A DNA stretch of 14,320 nt. It comes from Vulcanisaeta sp. UBA163 (GTDB lineage Archaea; Thermoproteota; Thermoprotei; Thermoproteales; Thermocladiaceae). Shown here one piece after another: positions 1 to 7,219 of the stretch. The stretch covers positions 1 to 14,320 of the forward strand of contig DAJV01000093.1 of NCBI GenBank assembly GCA_002496475.1, written 5' to 3'. How positions within the stretch are numbered: position 1 is the first letter of the stretch; every line of letters begins with the position of its first letter. Below the pieces are notes generated by a model. It was not told the DNA's origin, did no database searches, and saw nothing but the letters and a program-made list of their open reading frames with translations. The position numbers and the translations under genes are program-made.

Positions 1-1
1 T

Positions 2-226
2 GCCTATGTGGATTTTGATGAGGTGAAATTTAAGCCTGAGGATATGGCTAGGCCTCCTGAGTATGTCTATGATGAGTCCGAGAGGGTTATTAAGTATGAG
101 ATTAAGGATGGTAAATTACTGAAGATTGCAATGTCTAAGGATGAGATTAGGAGGAGGCTTGAGGAGCTCGATAAGGTCATTGAGAGGTCGGGTGGTGCTG
201 CTGCGGCGGAGTCGTCAAAGGCGTAG
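2..226 (+). CDS. Unidentified charged helical protein, C-terminal part (5' end cut by window)
   Basis: The reading frame is open from the window edge to a TAG at 224-226, so the protein probably begins upstream. A GTG at position 8 could serve as a start, but I see no Shine-Dalgarno or TATA element for it. About 74 residues are visible. The first half is acidic and mixed, with Pro, Tyr, Asp and Glu. A Lys/Arg/Glu-rich helical stretch with coiled-coil character follows (about residues 43-60 counted from the GTG), then a low-complexity Ala/Ser/Lys tail (AAAAESSKA). There are no cysteines, no membrane segment and no catalytic motif. I do not recognise the family. The next gene starts 62 bp downstream behind its own TATA-like element, so the two are probably not one transcription unit. 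The reading of this as coding rests on codon use and a protein-like composition. Confidence 0.6.
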   Translation, partial: AYVDFDEVKFKPEDMARPPEYVYDESERVIKYEIKDGKLLKIAMSKDEIRRRLEELDKVIERSGGAAAAESSKA

Positions 227-258
227 GCATTCACCTCAGTGGTTTGGGGAGTAACTGG

Positions 259-266
259 TTTATACC
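259..266 (+). promoter_or_regulatory. TATA box for the Cys-cluster winged-helix gene
   Basis: TTTATACC lies with its centre about 27 nt upstream of the ATG at 289. That is the spacing expected for a leaderless archaeal transcript starting at the ATG, and it favours this ATG over an in-frame TTG at 244, which would place the box inside the gene. Confidence 0.55.
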
Positions 267-288
267 TTGGTTTGTACTTACTTATTTG

Positions 289-876
289 ATGAGTATTAAG
301 GCAAGGGTTGGTATTAGGATACCTAAGTTTCAGAGTGTAATTAGTGGTGGTATTCGCATACTTAGTGAGTATAATTTTGACTATGGTGTTCAACTTGATA
401 GGTCGAAGCTTCTCAAGCTTATTGCTTTTGGTGTGGCCAGTCCTACGGAACTTGTTAGGAGGTTGAACATGCCTAGGGCCAGGGTTTTTAGGTACTTAAA
501 TGCCTTGATTAGGCGTGGTTGGTTGGTTAGGAGGGATGGTGGTTATTACCTGGCGGCTGCGATATTCCTTGTTTATAGGGTTAGGGGATTGGGTGATTAT
601 GCAGTTCTTGAGGTTCTTAATGATAAGGGTGCGATTGTTGATCATAGGGCTGGCCTTGTCATTATTAACGGTAAGGAATCACCGAGGGCCTGCCCAAGGT
701 GCCCACTGCTTCAGGAGTGCACTAATAACATTAGGAGTATTAGTAAGTCCCTTGGTGTCACGATTAAGTCAGTAACGCCTGCTGATGCCTATCTCGAGTT
801 GATTAGTACTATAATTAATGATGGTTTGGTTAAGATGCTTATTAATGATTATATTGACCTGCATATAAACACGTAA
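289..876 (+). CDS. Winged-helix DNA-binding protein with a C-terminal Cys cluster
   Basis: Predicted cytosolic DNA-binding protein of 195 aa. Residues about 36-89 read as a winged helix-turn-helix: a helix, a turn around SPTELVRRLNMP, a basic recognition helix (RARVFRYLNALIRRG) and a beta-hairpin wing (WLVRRDGGYYLA). The C-terminal half holds a compact cysteine motif, C135-x2-C138-x5-C144, which could bind zinc or an Fe-S cluster; three visible cysteines would need a fourth ligand from elsewhere or from a partner chain. The start is the ATG at 289 because a TATA element lies 27 nt upstream. The in-frame TTG at 244 would add 15 hydrophobic residues encoded across that promoter. It converges on sucD, with 35 bp between the stops. 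The family is probably an archaeal HTH regulator; its target is unknown. Confidence 0.75.
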   Translation: MSIKARVGIRIPKFQSVISGGIRILSEYNFDYGVQLDRSKLLKLIAFGVASPTELVRRLNMPRARVFRYLNALIRRGWLVRRDGGYYLAAAIFLVYRVRGLGDYAVLEVLNDKGAIVDHRAGLVIINGKESPRACPRCPLLQECTNNIRSISKSLGVTIKSVTPADAYLELISTIINDGLVKMLINDYIDLHINT

Positions 877-877
877 A

Positions 878-882
878 TTTTT
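878..882 (+). terminator. Possible T-tract terminator after the winged-helix gene
   Basis: A run of five T directly follows the TAA at 874-876, in the short AT-rich gap between two convergent genes. Crenarchaeal termination usually occurs at T-tracts without a hairpin. The run is short, so this is weak support. Confidence 0.25.
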
Positions 883-911
883 AGTAGTGAATTATTTATT
901 TGAATTGCCTT

Positions 912-1790
912 TTAACGTATGTATTGCTTTATTAACTTGACGATCTCTGTGGGTGTTCTGGCCACGGGCACGTTGACTTCCTGGAATGCCTTTACCTTAC
1001 TCTCGTATGATCCCATGCCCATACTCACTATGGCCCCCGCATGCCCCATCCTCTTCCCTGGCGGTGCTGTTCTACCAGATATGTAGGCAACCACGGGCTT
1101 CGTGATCTTCCCAGAGCCTATGTACTTAGCCAGTCTCTCCTCCATTGTTCCGCCTATCTCGCCAATGACCACTATGTACCTGGTCTCTGGGTCCTCCTCG
1201 AACATCTTGACTACCTCAAGTGTGTCTGTGCCGATTATTGGGTCTCCGCCGATGCCGACGACTGTCGATTGGCCAATGCCTGCCTGGGTTAGGTGGTAGG
1301 ATATTTCGTAAGTTAGTGTTCCGCTCCTCGAGACTATGCCCACTGGTCCTGACCTGGTGTATATGTGGTTTGGTAGTATGCCTACCTTGGACCTTAGTGG
1401 ACTTACCACTCCTGGGCAGTTTGGACCTATTATTGTGACTCCCTTCCTCTTTGAGTAGTTGACGAATCTTAGGGCGTCGTGTATTGGTATGTGCTCTGTG
1501 ATTATCACGACCAGTTTAATACCGGCATCTATTGCCTCATAGACTGAGTCAGCCGCGAATTGGGCGGGTACGAAAATTATTGACGTGTTTATGTCCGGGA
1601 TTTTCCTTAATGCGTCTTCCACAGTGTCGAATACGGGTATTCCCTGTACTGTCTGCCCGCCCCTTCCTGGTGTTACTCCAGCCACCACCTTTGTGCCGTA
1701 CTGGAGCATGTATTGTGCATGCCTTGAGCCCTCTCTTCCTGTTATTCCCTGGACCAGGACCTTCGTGTTCTCATTGACGAGTATTGCCAT
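912..1790 (-). CDS. sucD: Succinyl-CoA synthetase (ligase) alpha subunit
   Basis: Alpha subunit (292 aa) of the enzyme that interconverts succinyl-CoA and succinate with nucleotide phosphorylation. The N-terminal half is a CoA-binding Rossmann domain beginning with the typical KVLVQGITGREG and continuing to the GPNCPG motif. The C-terminal ligase domain carries the phospho-histidine site GKRMGHAGAIVSMG, with the active His at about residue 250. Length is normal for the family. Three starts are possible: a GTG at 1799, an ATG at 1796 and an ATG at 1790. I chose 1790 because GAGGTGA sits 5 nt upstream as a good Shine-Dalgarno and because the product then begins MAILVNENTK, as family members typically do. 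It lies directly behind sucC; the GTG or ATG alternatives would overlap the sucC stop. The two subunits should form a complex in the cytosol. Confidence 0.97.
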   Translation of the reverse strand: MAILVNENTKVLVQGITGREGSRHAQYMLQYGTKVVAGVTPGRGGQTVQGIPVFDTVEDALRKIPDINTSIIFVPAQFAADSVYEAIDAGIKLVVIITEHIPIHDALRFVNYSKRKGVTIIGPNCPGVVSPLRSKVGILPNHIYTRSGPVGIVSRSGTLTYEISYHLTQAGIGQSTVVGIGGDPIIGTDTLEVVKMFEEDPETRYIVVIGEIGGTMEERLAKYIGSGKITKPVVAYISGRTAPPGKRMGHAGAIVSMGMGSYESKVKAFQEVNVPVARTPTEIVKLIKQYIR

Positions 1791-1795
1791 GCCCA

Positions 1796-2920
1796 TCACC
1801 TCGTTATAGCCTTTGACAGTGCCTCCATTGCCTCCTCAGCTGTTTCATAGGTTTTAAGTCCTACCTCAGTCAGTATCTTCCTACCCTCCTCCTCGTTAGT
1901 GCCCTTCAGCCTAATGAATATTGGTTTATTGGTCTTAACCTCATTCAGGGCTCCAACAACTCCCTTCGCCACCTCGTCGCACCTAGTTATTCCTCCAAAT
2001 ATGTTAACTAGGACTGCCTTTATCCTATCATCAGTCAGTAGTATCTTCAATCCCTCCTTAACCGAGTCCTCACTGGCGCCGCCGCCAACGTCAAGGAAGT
2101 CAGCTGGTTCATGCCCGAACTCCTTAACCAAGTCCATGGTTGCCATTGTTAGGCCAGCGCCGTTGGCCATGATTCCAACGTAGCCAGTTAACTCCACGTA
2201 GTGGAGCCCATACTTCCTCGCCTCAAGTTCCTCCGTTGTGTAGTCACTATCCTCAATACTAATGTCCGAGTGCCTATATAGCGAGTTATCATCAATCATG
2301 ACCTTAACATCGAGGGCCATTAATTGCCCATCGGTTGTTAATGCCAGTGGGTTTATTTCCACGAGTTCCGCATCGTACTCCGTGAATACCCTGTACATGG
2401 CCTTGGTAACGGTCACGAAATCCTGCACCGCAGAGCCCTCTAAACCAAGCTTTTGCGCCACACCCCTTATCATGTAGTCTCTAAGTCCCTCATAATCATC
2501 TATGTAAAGTCTAATTATTTTCTCGGGGCTTTTCCTAGCGACTTCCTCAATATCAATGCCGCCCTCCGTGGATGCGAGCATTAGGTAACCCCTGTTCTCC
2601 CTGTCCAGGGTTATGGATATGTAGAGTTCCTTAGCCACATTGACGCCTTCCTCGAATAATACCTTCCTGATTGGGTAGTCCTGAATCACCTTACCCAGGT
2701 AATCCCTGGCTGCATTCTCTGCATCGTTAATGGTATCAACTCTCCTCACTAGGCCCATCTTAGCCCTGCCTGCGAAGGGTACCTGGGACTTCGCGAATAG
2801 TGGGAATTTCATTGCCTTTAGTGTCTGTATGTCTTCGAGGCTCTTTACTATGGCTCCCCTCGGTATTTTAACGCCATACTTATTAAGTAATTCCTTGCCC
2901 TTGTACTCAAGTAGTCTCAC
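1796..2920 (-). CDS. sucC: Succinyl-CoA synthetase (ligase) beta subunit
   Basis: Beta subunit (374 aa) of succinyl-CoA synthetase, the nucleotide-binding partner of SucD. The N-terminal part is an ATP-grasp fold (MRLLEYKGKELL onward, with the basic K/GR segment near residues 44-55 and the metal-binding VEINPLA at 187-193). The C-terminal part is the ligase domain with MANGAGL (251-257), DVGGGAS (277-283) and the phosphate-loop motif NIFGGITRCD (306-315). Length is usual for archaeal members. Translation starts at GTG 2920; a TATA-like element lies about 26 nt upstream, so the message is probably leaderless, unlike sucD, which has a Shine-Dalgarno. First gene of a two-gene operon with sucD. 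Its likely role is in the citric acid cycle or a related dicarboxylate cycle; the direction of flux cannot be read from the sequence. Confidence 0.97.
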   Translation of the reverse strand: MRLLEYKGKELLNKYGVKIPRGAIVKSLEDIQTLKAMKFPLFAKSQVPFAGRAKMGLVRRVDTINDAENAARDYLGKVIQDYPIRKVLFEEGVNVAKELYISITLDRENRGYLMLASTEGGIDIEEVARKSPEKIIRLYIDDYEGLRDYMIRGVAQKLGLEGSAVQDFVTVTKAMYRVFTEYDAELVEINPLALTTDGQLMALDVKVMIDDNSLYRHSDISIEDSDYTTEELEARKYGLHYVELTGYVGIMANGAGLTMATMDLVKEFGHEPADFLDVGGGASEDSVKEGLKILLTDDRIKAVLVNIFGGITRCDEVAKGVVGALNEVKTNKPIFIRLKGTNEEEGRKILTEVGLKTYETAEEAMEALSKAITR

Positions 2921-2940
2921 GGTAATTGTGCTGGACTAGC

Positions 2941-2950
2941 CTTAATTTAA
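2941..2950 (-). promoter_or_regulatory. Core promoter of sucCD
   Basis: On the minus strand TTAAATTAAG is centred about 26 nt upstream of the sucC GTG, which fits a leaderless transcript. A second AT-rich box (TATAAAATG, about 2959-2966) lies further upstream and could give a leader of roughly 15 nt. Confidence 0.5.
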
Positions 2951-3042
2951 GCATTTACATTTTATACTCGAAGTAATCCTATTTATTTAGATATATTGGG
3001 TTCCATTGCATCATAATGGGCTCGATCAATGGTTAGGTGAGG

Positions 3043-3290
3043 TCATGCAGAGTGCGTTTCCTCATTGGGGTCGAGGAATACTGCTAGGGATTGACTGGTC
3101 TCATCATTGTTGGGGCTTGGATTATTAGGTATTGGGTAATGGGAGTGCGGCATTGCGGGTGCTGCCTGGGTTTGGTATTCCTTGCCTCGTTACTGTGAGC
3201 CAGGAATACGTGGTCTTCAATCTTCTCGGGGTTCATATGCCTAATAACGAAATCCCTGGCTTTGTCTCGGGTTTCTCGGTACGCACCTCA
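3043..3290 (-). pseudogene. Possible frameshifted gene remnant in the sucC-3338 spacer
   Basis: The 417 bp between sucC (2920) and the gene at 3338 hold no intact gene. On the minus strand one frame, open from a stop at 3290-3288, reads GAYRETRDKARDFVIRHMNP and continues as EKIEDHVFLAHSNEA, with protein-like charge and helix character. It then degenerates and stops at 3086-3084. A second frame takes over at about 3180 and reads as a Pro/Asn/Ser-rich tail ending in LAVFLDPNEETHSA before a TGA at 3045-3043. Joining the two frames needs one frameshift and gives about 80 residues with no convincing start. I do not recognise the family. It may be the decayed 3' end of a lost gene, or chance reading in a spacer. 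The rest of the spacer contains only the sucCD promoter and the promoter of the next gene. Confidence 0.25.
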
Positions 3291-3302
3291 ATACCTAGAG
3301 AG

Positions 3303-3314
3303 TATTTATTTATT
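3303..3314 (+). promoter_or_regulatory. TATA box for the 3338 gene
   Basis: TATTTATTTATT lies 24-35 nt upstream of the ATG at 3338, fitting a leaderless or near-leaderless transcript, and supports that ATG as the start. Confidence 0.5.
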
Positions 3315-3337
3315 AAGGCTTTAATGGTTTATATGGT

Positions 3338-3802
3338 ATGAAGTCCCTTAATGAGTTGATTAAGGAATTGAACATTAATGAGGTCATAAAGGCCCTGGTA
3401 ACCGCATATAGGTTAGGTAATGGGGATTACCTTGCATCAAGTATTGAGTTGCTGCATGAGGAGTTGTTTTACACGGTTTCAGAGAATGAAACGTTAACTG
3501 GCGATGTATTGGAACGTGCATTAACACTACATGCCATTCACTGCCTGGGTCTTGGACTACTAAGATCACTAAGTGGTGGTTCACAGGATACGAATTATGA
3601 TGAGTTGGTTAATGCTGTGCTTGGGTTTAATGATCTTTCGAGTCTCACTCAGTTACTAATAGCAACCACCATGCAGTTAGTTAAGGGTGATTACTCAATA
3701 GTTAGTAGGATCGCAATGATCCACCAGGAGGTGAATAATGAATTGATTAAGGGTATCCTAGGTTCATTCCTTAACCTAATTAATATTCTCCGTACTACCT
3801 AG
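3338..3802 (+). CDS. Small all-helical protein of unknown function
   Basis: A 154-aa soluble protein I do not recognise. It has no signal peptide, no membrane segment, one cysteine (C69) and no visible catalytic or metal-binding motif. It is built of successive amphipathic helices rich in Leu, Ile, Asn and Glu, with a Gly/Ser turn (SLSGGSQD) near the middle that may separate two helical halves. The start is ATG 3338, supported by the TATA-rich element just upstream. Its last 8 bp overlap the last 8 bp of the convergent membrane regulator gene (stop at 3795). Transcripts of the two genes would therefore be complementary at their 3' ends. Codon use looks like that of the neighbours. It is probably a real gene, because the frame is long, promoter-supported and compositionally protein-like. 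Confidence 0.7.
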   Translation: MKSLNELIKELNINEVIKALVTAYRLGNGDYLASSIELLHEELFYTVSENETLTGDVLERALTLHAIHCLGLGLLRSLSGGSQDTNYDELVNAVLGFNDLSSLTQLLIATTMQLVKGDYSIVSRIAMIHQEVNNELIKGILGSFLNLINILRTT

Positions 3803-4592
3803 TTCTCCTTATAAGAGTCACCATATTCTTACCCTCGACCTTACTAATCCTAACCATGCCGAGGTCCTCGAGTCTCCTGACGCTCCTCCACACAGTTGTC
3901 CTCGGTATGCCGAGATCCCTGGAAATATCTATCTCGAAGGCAGAGCCGCCCCTGGATTCCAGGTACTTAAGTATCGATACCTCGTAATCATTTAGGTTAA
4001 AACCAACGGAGGTGGTGGTTAGAGACTTATTGGAGTTTGTCCTGCGTCTTATTATGAGTACATACGTGGCGAATGCCACTATTGTCACTATAATGATTAT
4101 CATGGTAATCATCAGCGTTTCGTTGTAAGGCGTGATCTGTGTTTTTTGTTGTATCGTGGTTGCCCCATGCATCGCTGGCGTTGGCATTACTGTATATAGG
4201 AACTCCCCCGGTCCCTTAGCTATTATGATTAATTCATTATTGGACATTGTCATGTTGATTAATGAGAGTGTTATGTTGGCTATGAGTATGTCACTTGGTA
4301 TGGCTATCTCCACTGTTGAGTTTCCCACACTTATTCCAATGAAGTTGTTTTCCATGAATACATGTGGTACGTATGTTATTGATACGTTAGCTGTGCCGAA
4401 GATGGGTACTGTTATCAACGATCCATTGAGTATGTAGTACCACGGTGAACCATTGACCGTGACCATTATGTAGGATTGCGGTTGAACCGGTAGCGCAAGT
4501 GTTACGGATTGCTCCATCATCGTGTTGAGGCTCACCGTGGCTGTTCCATTGCCGTATAGTGTTATTACCCATAGCAATAGTGGTATTATCAT
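3795..4592 (-). CDS. Membrane-anchored winged-helix regulator with glycosylated exterior domain
   Basis: Predicted single-pass membrane protein of 265 aa, seen as four parts. Residues 1-13 are a short hydrophobic start (MIIPLLLWVITLY), probably a signal peptide. Residues 14-158 form a beta-rich exterior domain with eight N-x-S/T sequons (N15, N47, N56, N69, N91, N106, N113, N157; N47 is followed by Pro after the Ser). Residues 159-181 are a strong transmembrane helix, followed by RRR, which puts the C-terminus inside. Residues 201-265 are a winged helix-turn-helix (FEIDISRDLGIPRTTVWRSV, then the wing). This architecture is a known archaeal type of membrane-bound regulator, thought to relay an external signal directly to DNA. 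The ligand and the target are unknown. The ATG at 4592 has a TATA element 30 nt upstream. It overlaps the convergent gene at its 3' end by 8 bp. Confidence 0.82.
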   Translation of the reverse strand: MIIPLLLWVITLYGNGTATVSLNTMMEQSVTLALPVQPQSYIMVTVNGSPWYYILNGSLITVPIFGTANVSITYVPHVFMENNFIGISVGNSTVEIAIPSDILIANITLSLINMTMSNNELIIIAKGPGEFLYTVMPTPAMHGATTIQQKTQITPYNETLMITMIIIIVTIVAFATYVLIIRRRTNSNKSLTTTSVGFNLNDYEVSILKYLESRGGSAFEIDISRDLGIPRTTVWRSVRRLEDLGMVRISKVEGKNMVTLIRRTR

Positions 4593-4618
4593 TCTAGTAT
4601 ATGCAGTGTTGGAGTAAT

Positions 4619-4626
4619 GATATAAA
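4619..4626 (-). promoter_or_regulatory. TATA box for the membrane regulator
   Basis: On the minus strand TTTATATC lies about 30 nt upstream of the ATG at 4592, within the 52-bp gap after the ahcY stop. The regulator therefore has its own promoter despite lying downstream of ahcY on the same strand. Confidence 0.5.
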
Positions 4627-4644
4627 GGTTTTCCCAGCCAGGGT

Positions 4645-5961
4645 TTAGGTGCCTACTTCCCAACCAGTTACGTAGCGTCTCTGTTCCTCGGTCAATTGAT
4701 CAATTCTTATATTCATGGTCTCAAGCTTAAGCCTTGCAACCTCCACGTCCAGCTCATCGGGTAACTTATGAACACCAAGCTGTATCCTACCCCTGTTCTT
4801 AACTATGTACTCGGCGGCAAGCGCTTGGTTACTGAAGGACATATCCATGACCTCGCTTGGGTGCCCCTCAGCGGCTACTAGGTTGACCAACCTACCCTCT
4901 GCGAGTAGGTAAATCCTCTTACCATTCGGTAACCTATACTCAACCACGTAATCCCTGATCTTCCTCCTCTCAGCCGCAACTCTCTCCAGGCCGGCAACGT
5001 CTATCTCCACATTAAAGTGCCCAGCATTAGCCAATAGGGCTCCATCCCTCATTTTAAGTATGTGGTCTAGGTCTATTACGTTGATATCGCCTGTGGCTGT
5101 CACGAATATATCACCGACCTCCGCAGCCTCGCTCATGGGCATGACCTCAAAACCATCAAAGACAGCCTCAAGGGCCCTCACCGGGTTTGTCTCAGTGACT
5201 ATGACTCTACGTGCACCAAGGCCCTTGGCCCTCATGGCTATTCCACGACCAACCCAGCCATAGCCGGCTACAACAACCACCTTACCCGCGATAAGTATGT
5301 TAGTAGCCCTCAGTATCCCATCCCAAGTTGATTGACCAGTCCCATACCTATTGTCGAATAGGTACTTGGTGTACGAGTCATTAACGGCAATTACCGGGTA
5401 CCTAAGCGTGCCCTCCCTGGCCATGGCCCTCAACCTAATAACGCCGGTTGTTGTCTCCTCGGTACCGCCATATACATTACTTATTAACTTGCTAAAGTCC
5501 CTGCTACCCGCGGTTTCAAGGGTGTAATTAATTTCATTACCCTTAACCCCAAGGGCCAGTTTATGAAAGGTTACTGTTAGGTCTGCGCCATCGTCCATGG
5601 TAACCATGGGTTCCTGTGAAATCGCAAACCCAATGGCGTTATAGTACTCCCTCTCATTCATGCCCTTCCATGCATATACGTGAACTCCCTCCTCAGCCAG
5701 GGCTGCAGCAACCTCGTCCTGTGTGGAGAGTGGGTTTGATGGCACTAGGGTTACTACGGCCCCTCCGGCGATCAGAGTCCTAACCAGGACCGCGGTTTCC
5801 TTAGTAACGTGCAGACTGGCGGATATTTTTATGCCATCAAGCGCCTTCTCCCTGATGAATCTTTCTCTAATTTTCAGTAGCACCGGCATGTGTCTCTCAG
5901 CCCACTCAATGAGTAAGCGACCCCTCTCCGCAAGTGATATGTCCTTTACCTTATATGGCAT
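4645..5961 (-). CDS. ahcY: S-adenosyl-L-homocysteine hydrolase (adenosylhomocysteinase)
   Basis: Cytosolic NAD-dependent enzyme (438 aa) that splits S-adenosylhomocysteine into adenosine and homocysteine, relieving product inhibition of methyltransferases. Visible landmarks: the substrate His in SLHVTKET (about H51), the Asp of MDDGADLT (about D124), GGTEETTTG (about E169), the Lys/Asp pair in NDSYTKYLFDNRYGTGQS (about K199 and D203) and the NAD-binding GYGWVGRG (233-240). The C-terminal region contains LANAGHFNVEID, AEGRLVNL and GHPSEVMDMSF. The residue matching the human active-site Cys195 is Thr (about T208), and the C-terminal Lys-Tyr tail of eukaryotic enzymes is absent; both are usual for the short thermophile form, for example that of Thermotoga. 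I chose the ATG at 5961 over a TTG three codons earlier, because a TATA element is centred about 33 nt upstream of the ATG. Confidence 0.97.
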   Translation of the reverse strand: MPYKVKDISLAERGRLLIEWAERHMPVLLKIRERFIREKALDGIKISASLHVTKETAVLVRTLIAGGAVVTLVPSNPLSTQDEVAAALAEEGVHVYAWKGMNEREYYNAIGFAISQEPMVTMDDGADLTVTFHKLALGVKGNEINYTLETAGSRDFSKLISNVYGGTEETTTGVIRLRAMAREGTLRYPVIAVNDSYTKYLFDNRYGTGQSTWDGILRATNILIAGKVVVVAGYGWVGRGIAMRAKGLGARRVIVTETNPVRALEAVFDGFEVMPMSEAAEVGDIFVTATGDINVIDLDHILKMRDGALLANAGHFNVEIDVAGLERVAAERRKIRDYVVEYRLPNGKRIYLLAEGRLVNLVAAEGHPSEVMDMSFSNQALAAEYIVKNRGRIQLGVHKLPDELDVEVARLKLETMNIRIDQLTEEQRRYVTGWEVGT

Positions 5962-5990
5962 TTGGATCAAGTCGAGAAACTGCCCTAAGG

Positions 5991-5998
5991 TATTAAAA
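5991..5998 (-). promoter_or_regulatory. TATA box for ahcY
   Basis: On the minus strand TTTTAATA is centred about 33 nt upstream of the ahcY ATG. It lies in the 51-bp gap after the ABC ATPase gene, so ahcY can be transcribed independently of it. Confidence 0.5.
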
Positions 5999-6012
5999 TT
6001 TTAACAAACCCA

Positions 6013-7116
6013 TTAACCATACAGTAAATTCTCGGTTTTCTTATCAAATACCTTTATCCTACGTGCATTGAGGTATACATTAACTATTTCACTAAGACCG
6101 AAGCTTACTGAGGAAACTACCTTCATCTCCGTGCTTTGTAATTTAACCATCACATTGAACTTACCGCCGGCGAATTCGGAAATCTCAACAATACCCTTAC
6201 CAACATAAAGTAGGTCATTATCACTAAGTGCTTCTCTAGATAGTAATGCATCCTCGGGCCTTATCCCAAGTACCACATCTTTTGTATTAATTATGTTTGG
6301 GTTGGGTGGTAACTGGAACCTGATGCCACCACCATCGAAGTAGGTCTCATTGCCCTTACTAATTATTACACCATCAATTAGGTTTATCTCCCCTATGAAG
6401 TTGGCTACGAATACATTAGCAGGCCTATCATAAACCTCGTTTGGCAGGCCTATCTGCTGAATAGCGCCCCTTCTAAGTACTGCAATCCTATCGGCCAGTG
6501 TTAATGCATCGGCTGGGTCATGGGTCACGAGTATAGTCGTTATACCGAGCTTCCTCTGTATGTCCTTCACGAATGCCCTTGCCGTAACCCTAATCCTGGC
6601 GTCAAGGTTGCTGAAGGGCTCATCCATGAGGAGTACACGTGGCTCCTTAATCAGCGCCCTCGCAATCGCAACCCTCTGCTGTTGGCCGCCAGATAATTGC
6701 CTTGGGTATCTATCCAATGTCTCCGCGATACCGAGAACCTCAGCAATATCCCTGACCCTCTTCTCAACCTCGCCCTTAGGCACCCCCTTTAACTTGAGTG
6801 GGAATGCTATGTTATCGAAGACCCTCATGTGCGGATAAAGGGCCCAGTTCTGGAATACCATCCCAATGTTCCTATCCTTTGGGGGTATGAAGATTCCCTT
6901 TCTTGGTGATGCTACGAGGACGTCGCCGATCCAAACTTCACCATTCGTTGGCTCCTCAAGGCCAGCGACAATCCTTAACAGCGTTGTTTTTCCATGTCCA
7001 GAGGGCCCCATGACTACCATGAACTCGCCAGACTTGACCTCAAGTTCTACCCTGTCCAGCGCCACTACGTTCCTCCCAAACACCTTTGTAACCTCATGTA
7101 GGTAAACCCTTACCAT
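6013..7116 (-). CDS. Sugar ABC transporter ATPase, MalK/GlcV (CUT1) type
   Basis: Cytosolic ATPase subunit (367 aa) of a carbohydrate importer. In order: Walker A GPSGHGKT (37-44; His where Cys or Ser is more common), Q-loop Gln (VFQN, Q89), signature LSGGQQQR (141-148), Walker B VLLMDEP (161-167), D-loop SNLD (169-172) and H-loop His (VTHD, H199). After about residue 235 comes a TOBE/OB-fold regulatory domain with the family marker GIRPED (284-289). This C-terminal extension and overall length match MalK, UgpC and Sulfolobus GlcV rather than small ATPases. No permease or solute-binding protein is in the window, so it may serve one or several transporters encoded elsewhere. It is divergent from the glycosidase gene, which suggests a role in sugar or oligosaccharide uptake. 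The ATG at 7116 is used, with AT-rich boxes 26 and 34 nt upstream. The exact sugar cannot be assigned. Confidence 0.93.
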   Translation of the reverse strand: MVRVYLHEVTKVFGRNVVALDRVELEVKSGEFMVVMGPSGHGKTTLLRIVAGLEEPTNGEVWIGDVLVASPRKGIFIPPKDRNIGMVFQNWALYPHMRVFDNIAFPLKLKGVPKGEVEKRVRDIAEVLGIAETLDRYPRQLSGGQQQRVAIARALIKEPRVLLMDEPFSNLDARIRVTARAFVKDIQRKLGITTILVTHDPADALTLADRIAVLRRGAIQQIGLPNEVYDRPANVFVANFIGEINLIDGVIISKGNETYFDGGGIRFQLPPNPNIINTKDVVLGIRPEDALLSREALSDNDLLYVGKGIVEISEFAGGKFNVMVKLQSTEMKVVSSVSFGLSEIVNVYLNARRIKVFDKKTENLLYG

Positions 7117-7138
7117 ATCCCTACAGTAGCCTTGGATT

Positions 7139-7155
7139 GCTTAAGTAAAAATAAA
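7139..7155 (-). promoter_or_regulatory. Promoter region of the ABC ATPase gene
   Basis: On the minus strand there are two AT-rich boxes: TTTATTTTTA (7155-7146, about 34 nt upstream of the ATG) and CTTAAGC (about 26 nt upstream). Either could be the TATA element; the second would give a leaderless message. Confidence 0.4.
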
Positions 7156-7161
7156 CTTTTC

Positions 7162-7191
7162 TAATGGGTTGAGTGTAATAATGGGTGTAAT
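7162..7191. repeat. Short direct repeats in the divergent spacer
   Basis: TAATGGGT occurs at 7162-7169 and 7179-7186, and GTGTAAT at 7173-7179 and 7185-7191, between the two divergent promoters. They could be regulator contacts. They are short and could also be chance. Confidence 0.3.
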
Positions 7192-7219
7192 TTAATCATA
7201 TCGAGTCATTAATATTCCA

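Noticed and set aside
244..288. N-terminal extension of the Cys-cluster winged-helix protein from a TTG
   Set aside because: The stretch contains the TATA element that fits the ATG at 289, and the added residues are hydrophobic and unlike the start of a cytosolic DNA-binding protein.
1532..1809. Long open frames on + opposite sucD
   Set aside because: They are shadows of sucD; their products are Pro/Cys/Leu-rich with no family resemblance, while sucD is unambiguous.
3101..3107. ATGATGA on the minus strand as the C box of a C/D guide RNA
   Set aside because: No CTGA D box at a proper distance and no flanking terminal stem were found.
3132..3341. A 69-codon + strand frame whose stop overlaps the ATG at 3338 as in a coupled operon
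   Set aside because: It begins with TTG, has no promoter or Shine-Dalgarno, its composition is irregular and hydrophobic, and the TATA element for the 3338 gene lies inside it. The minus-strand reading of the same DNA looks more protein-like.
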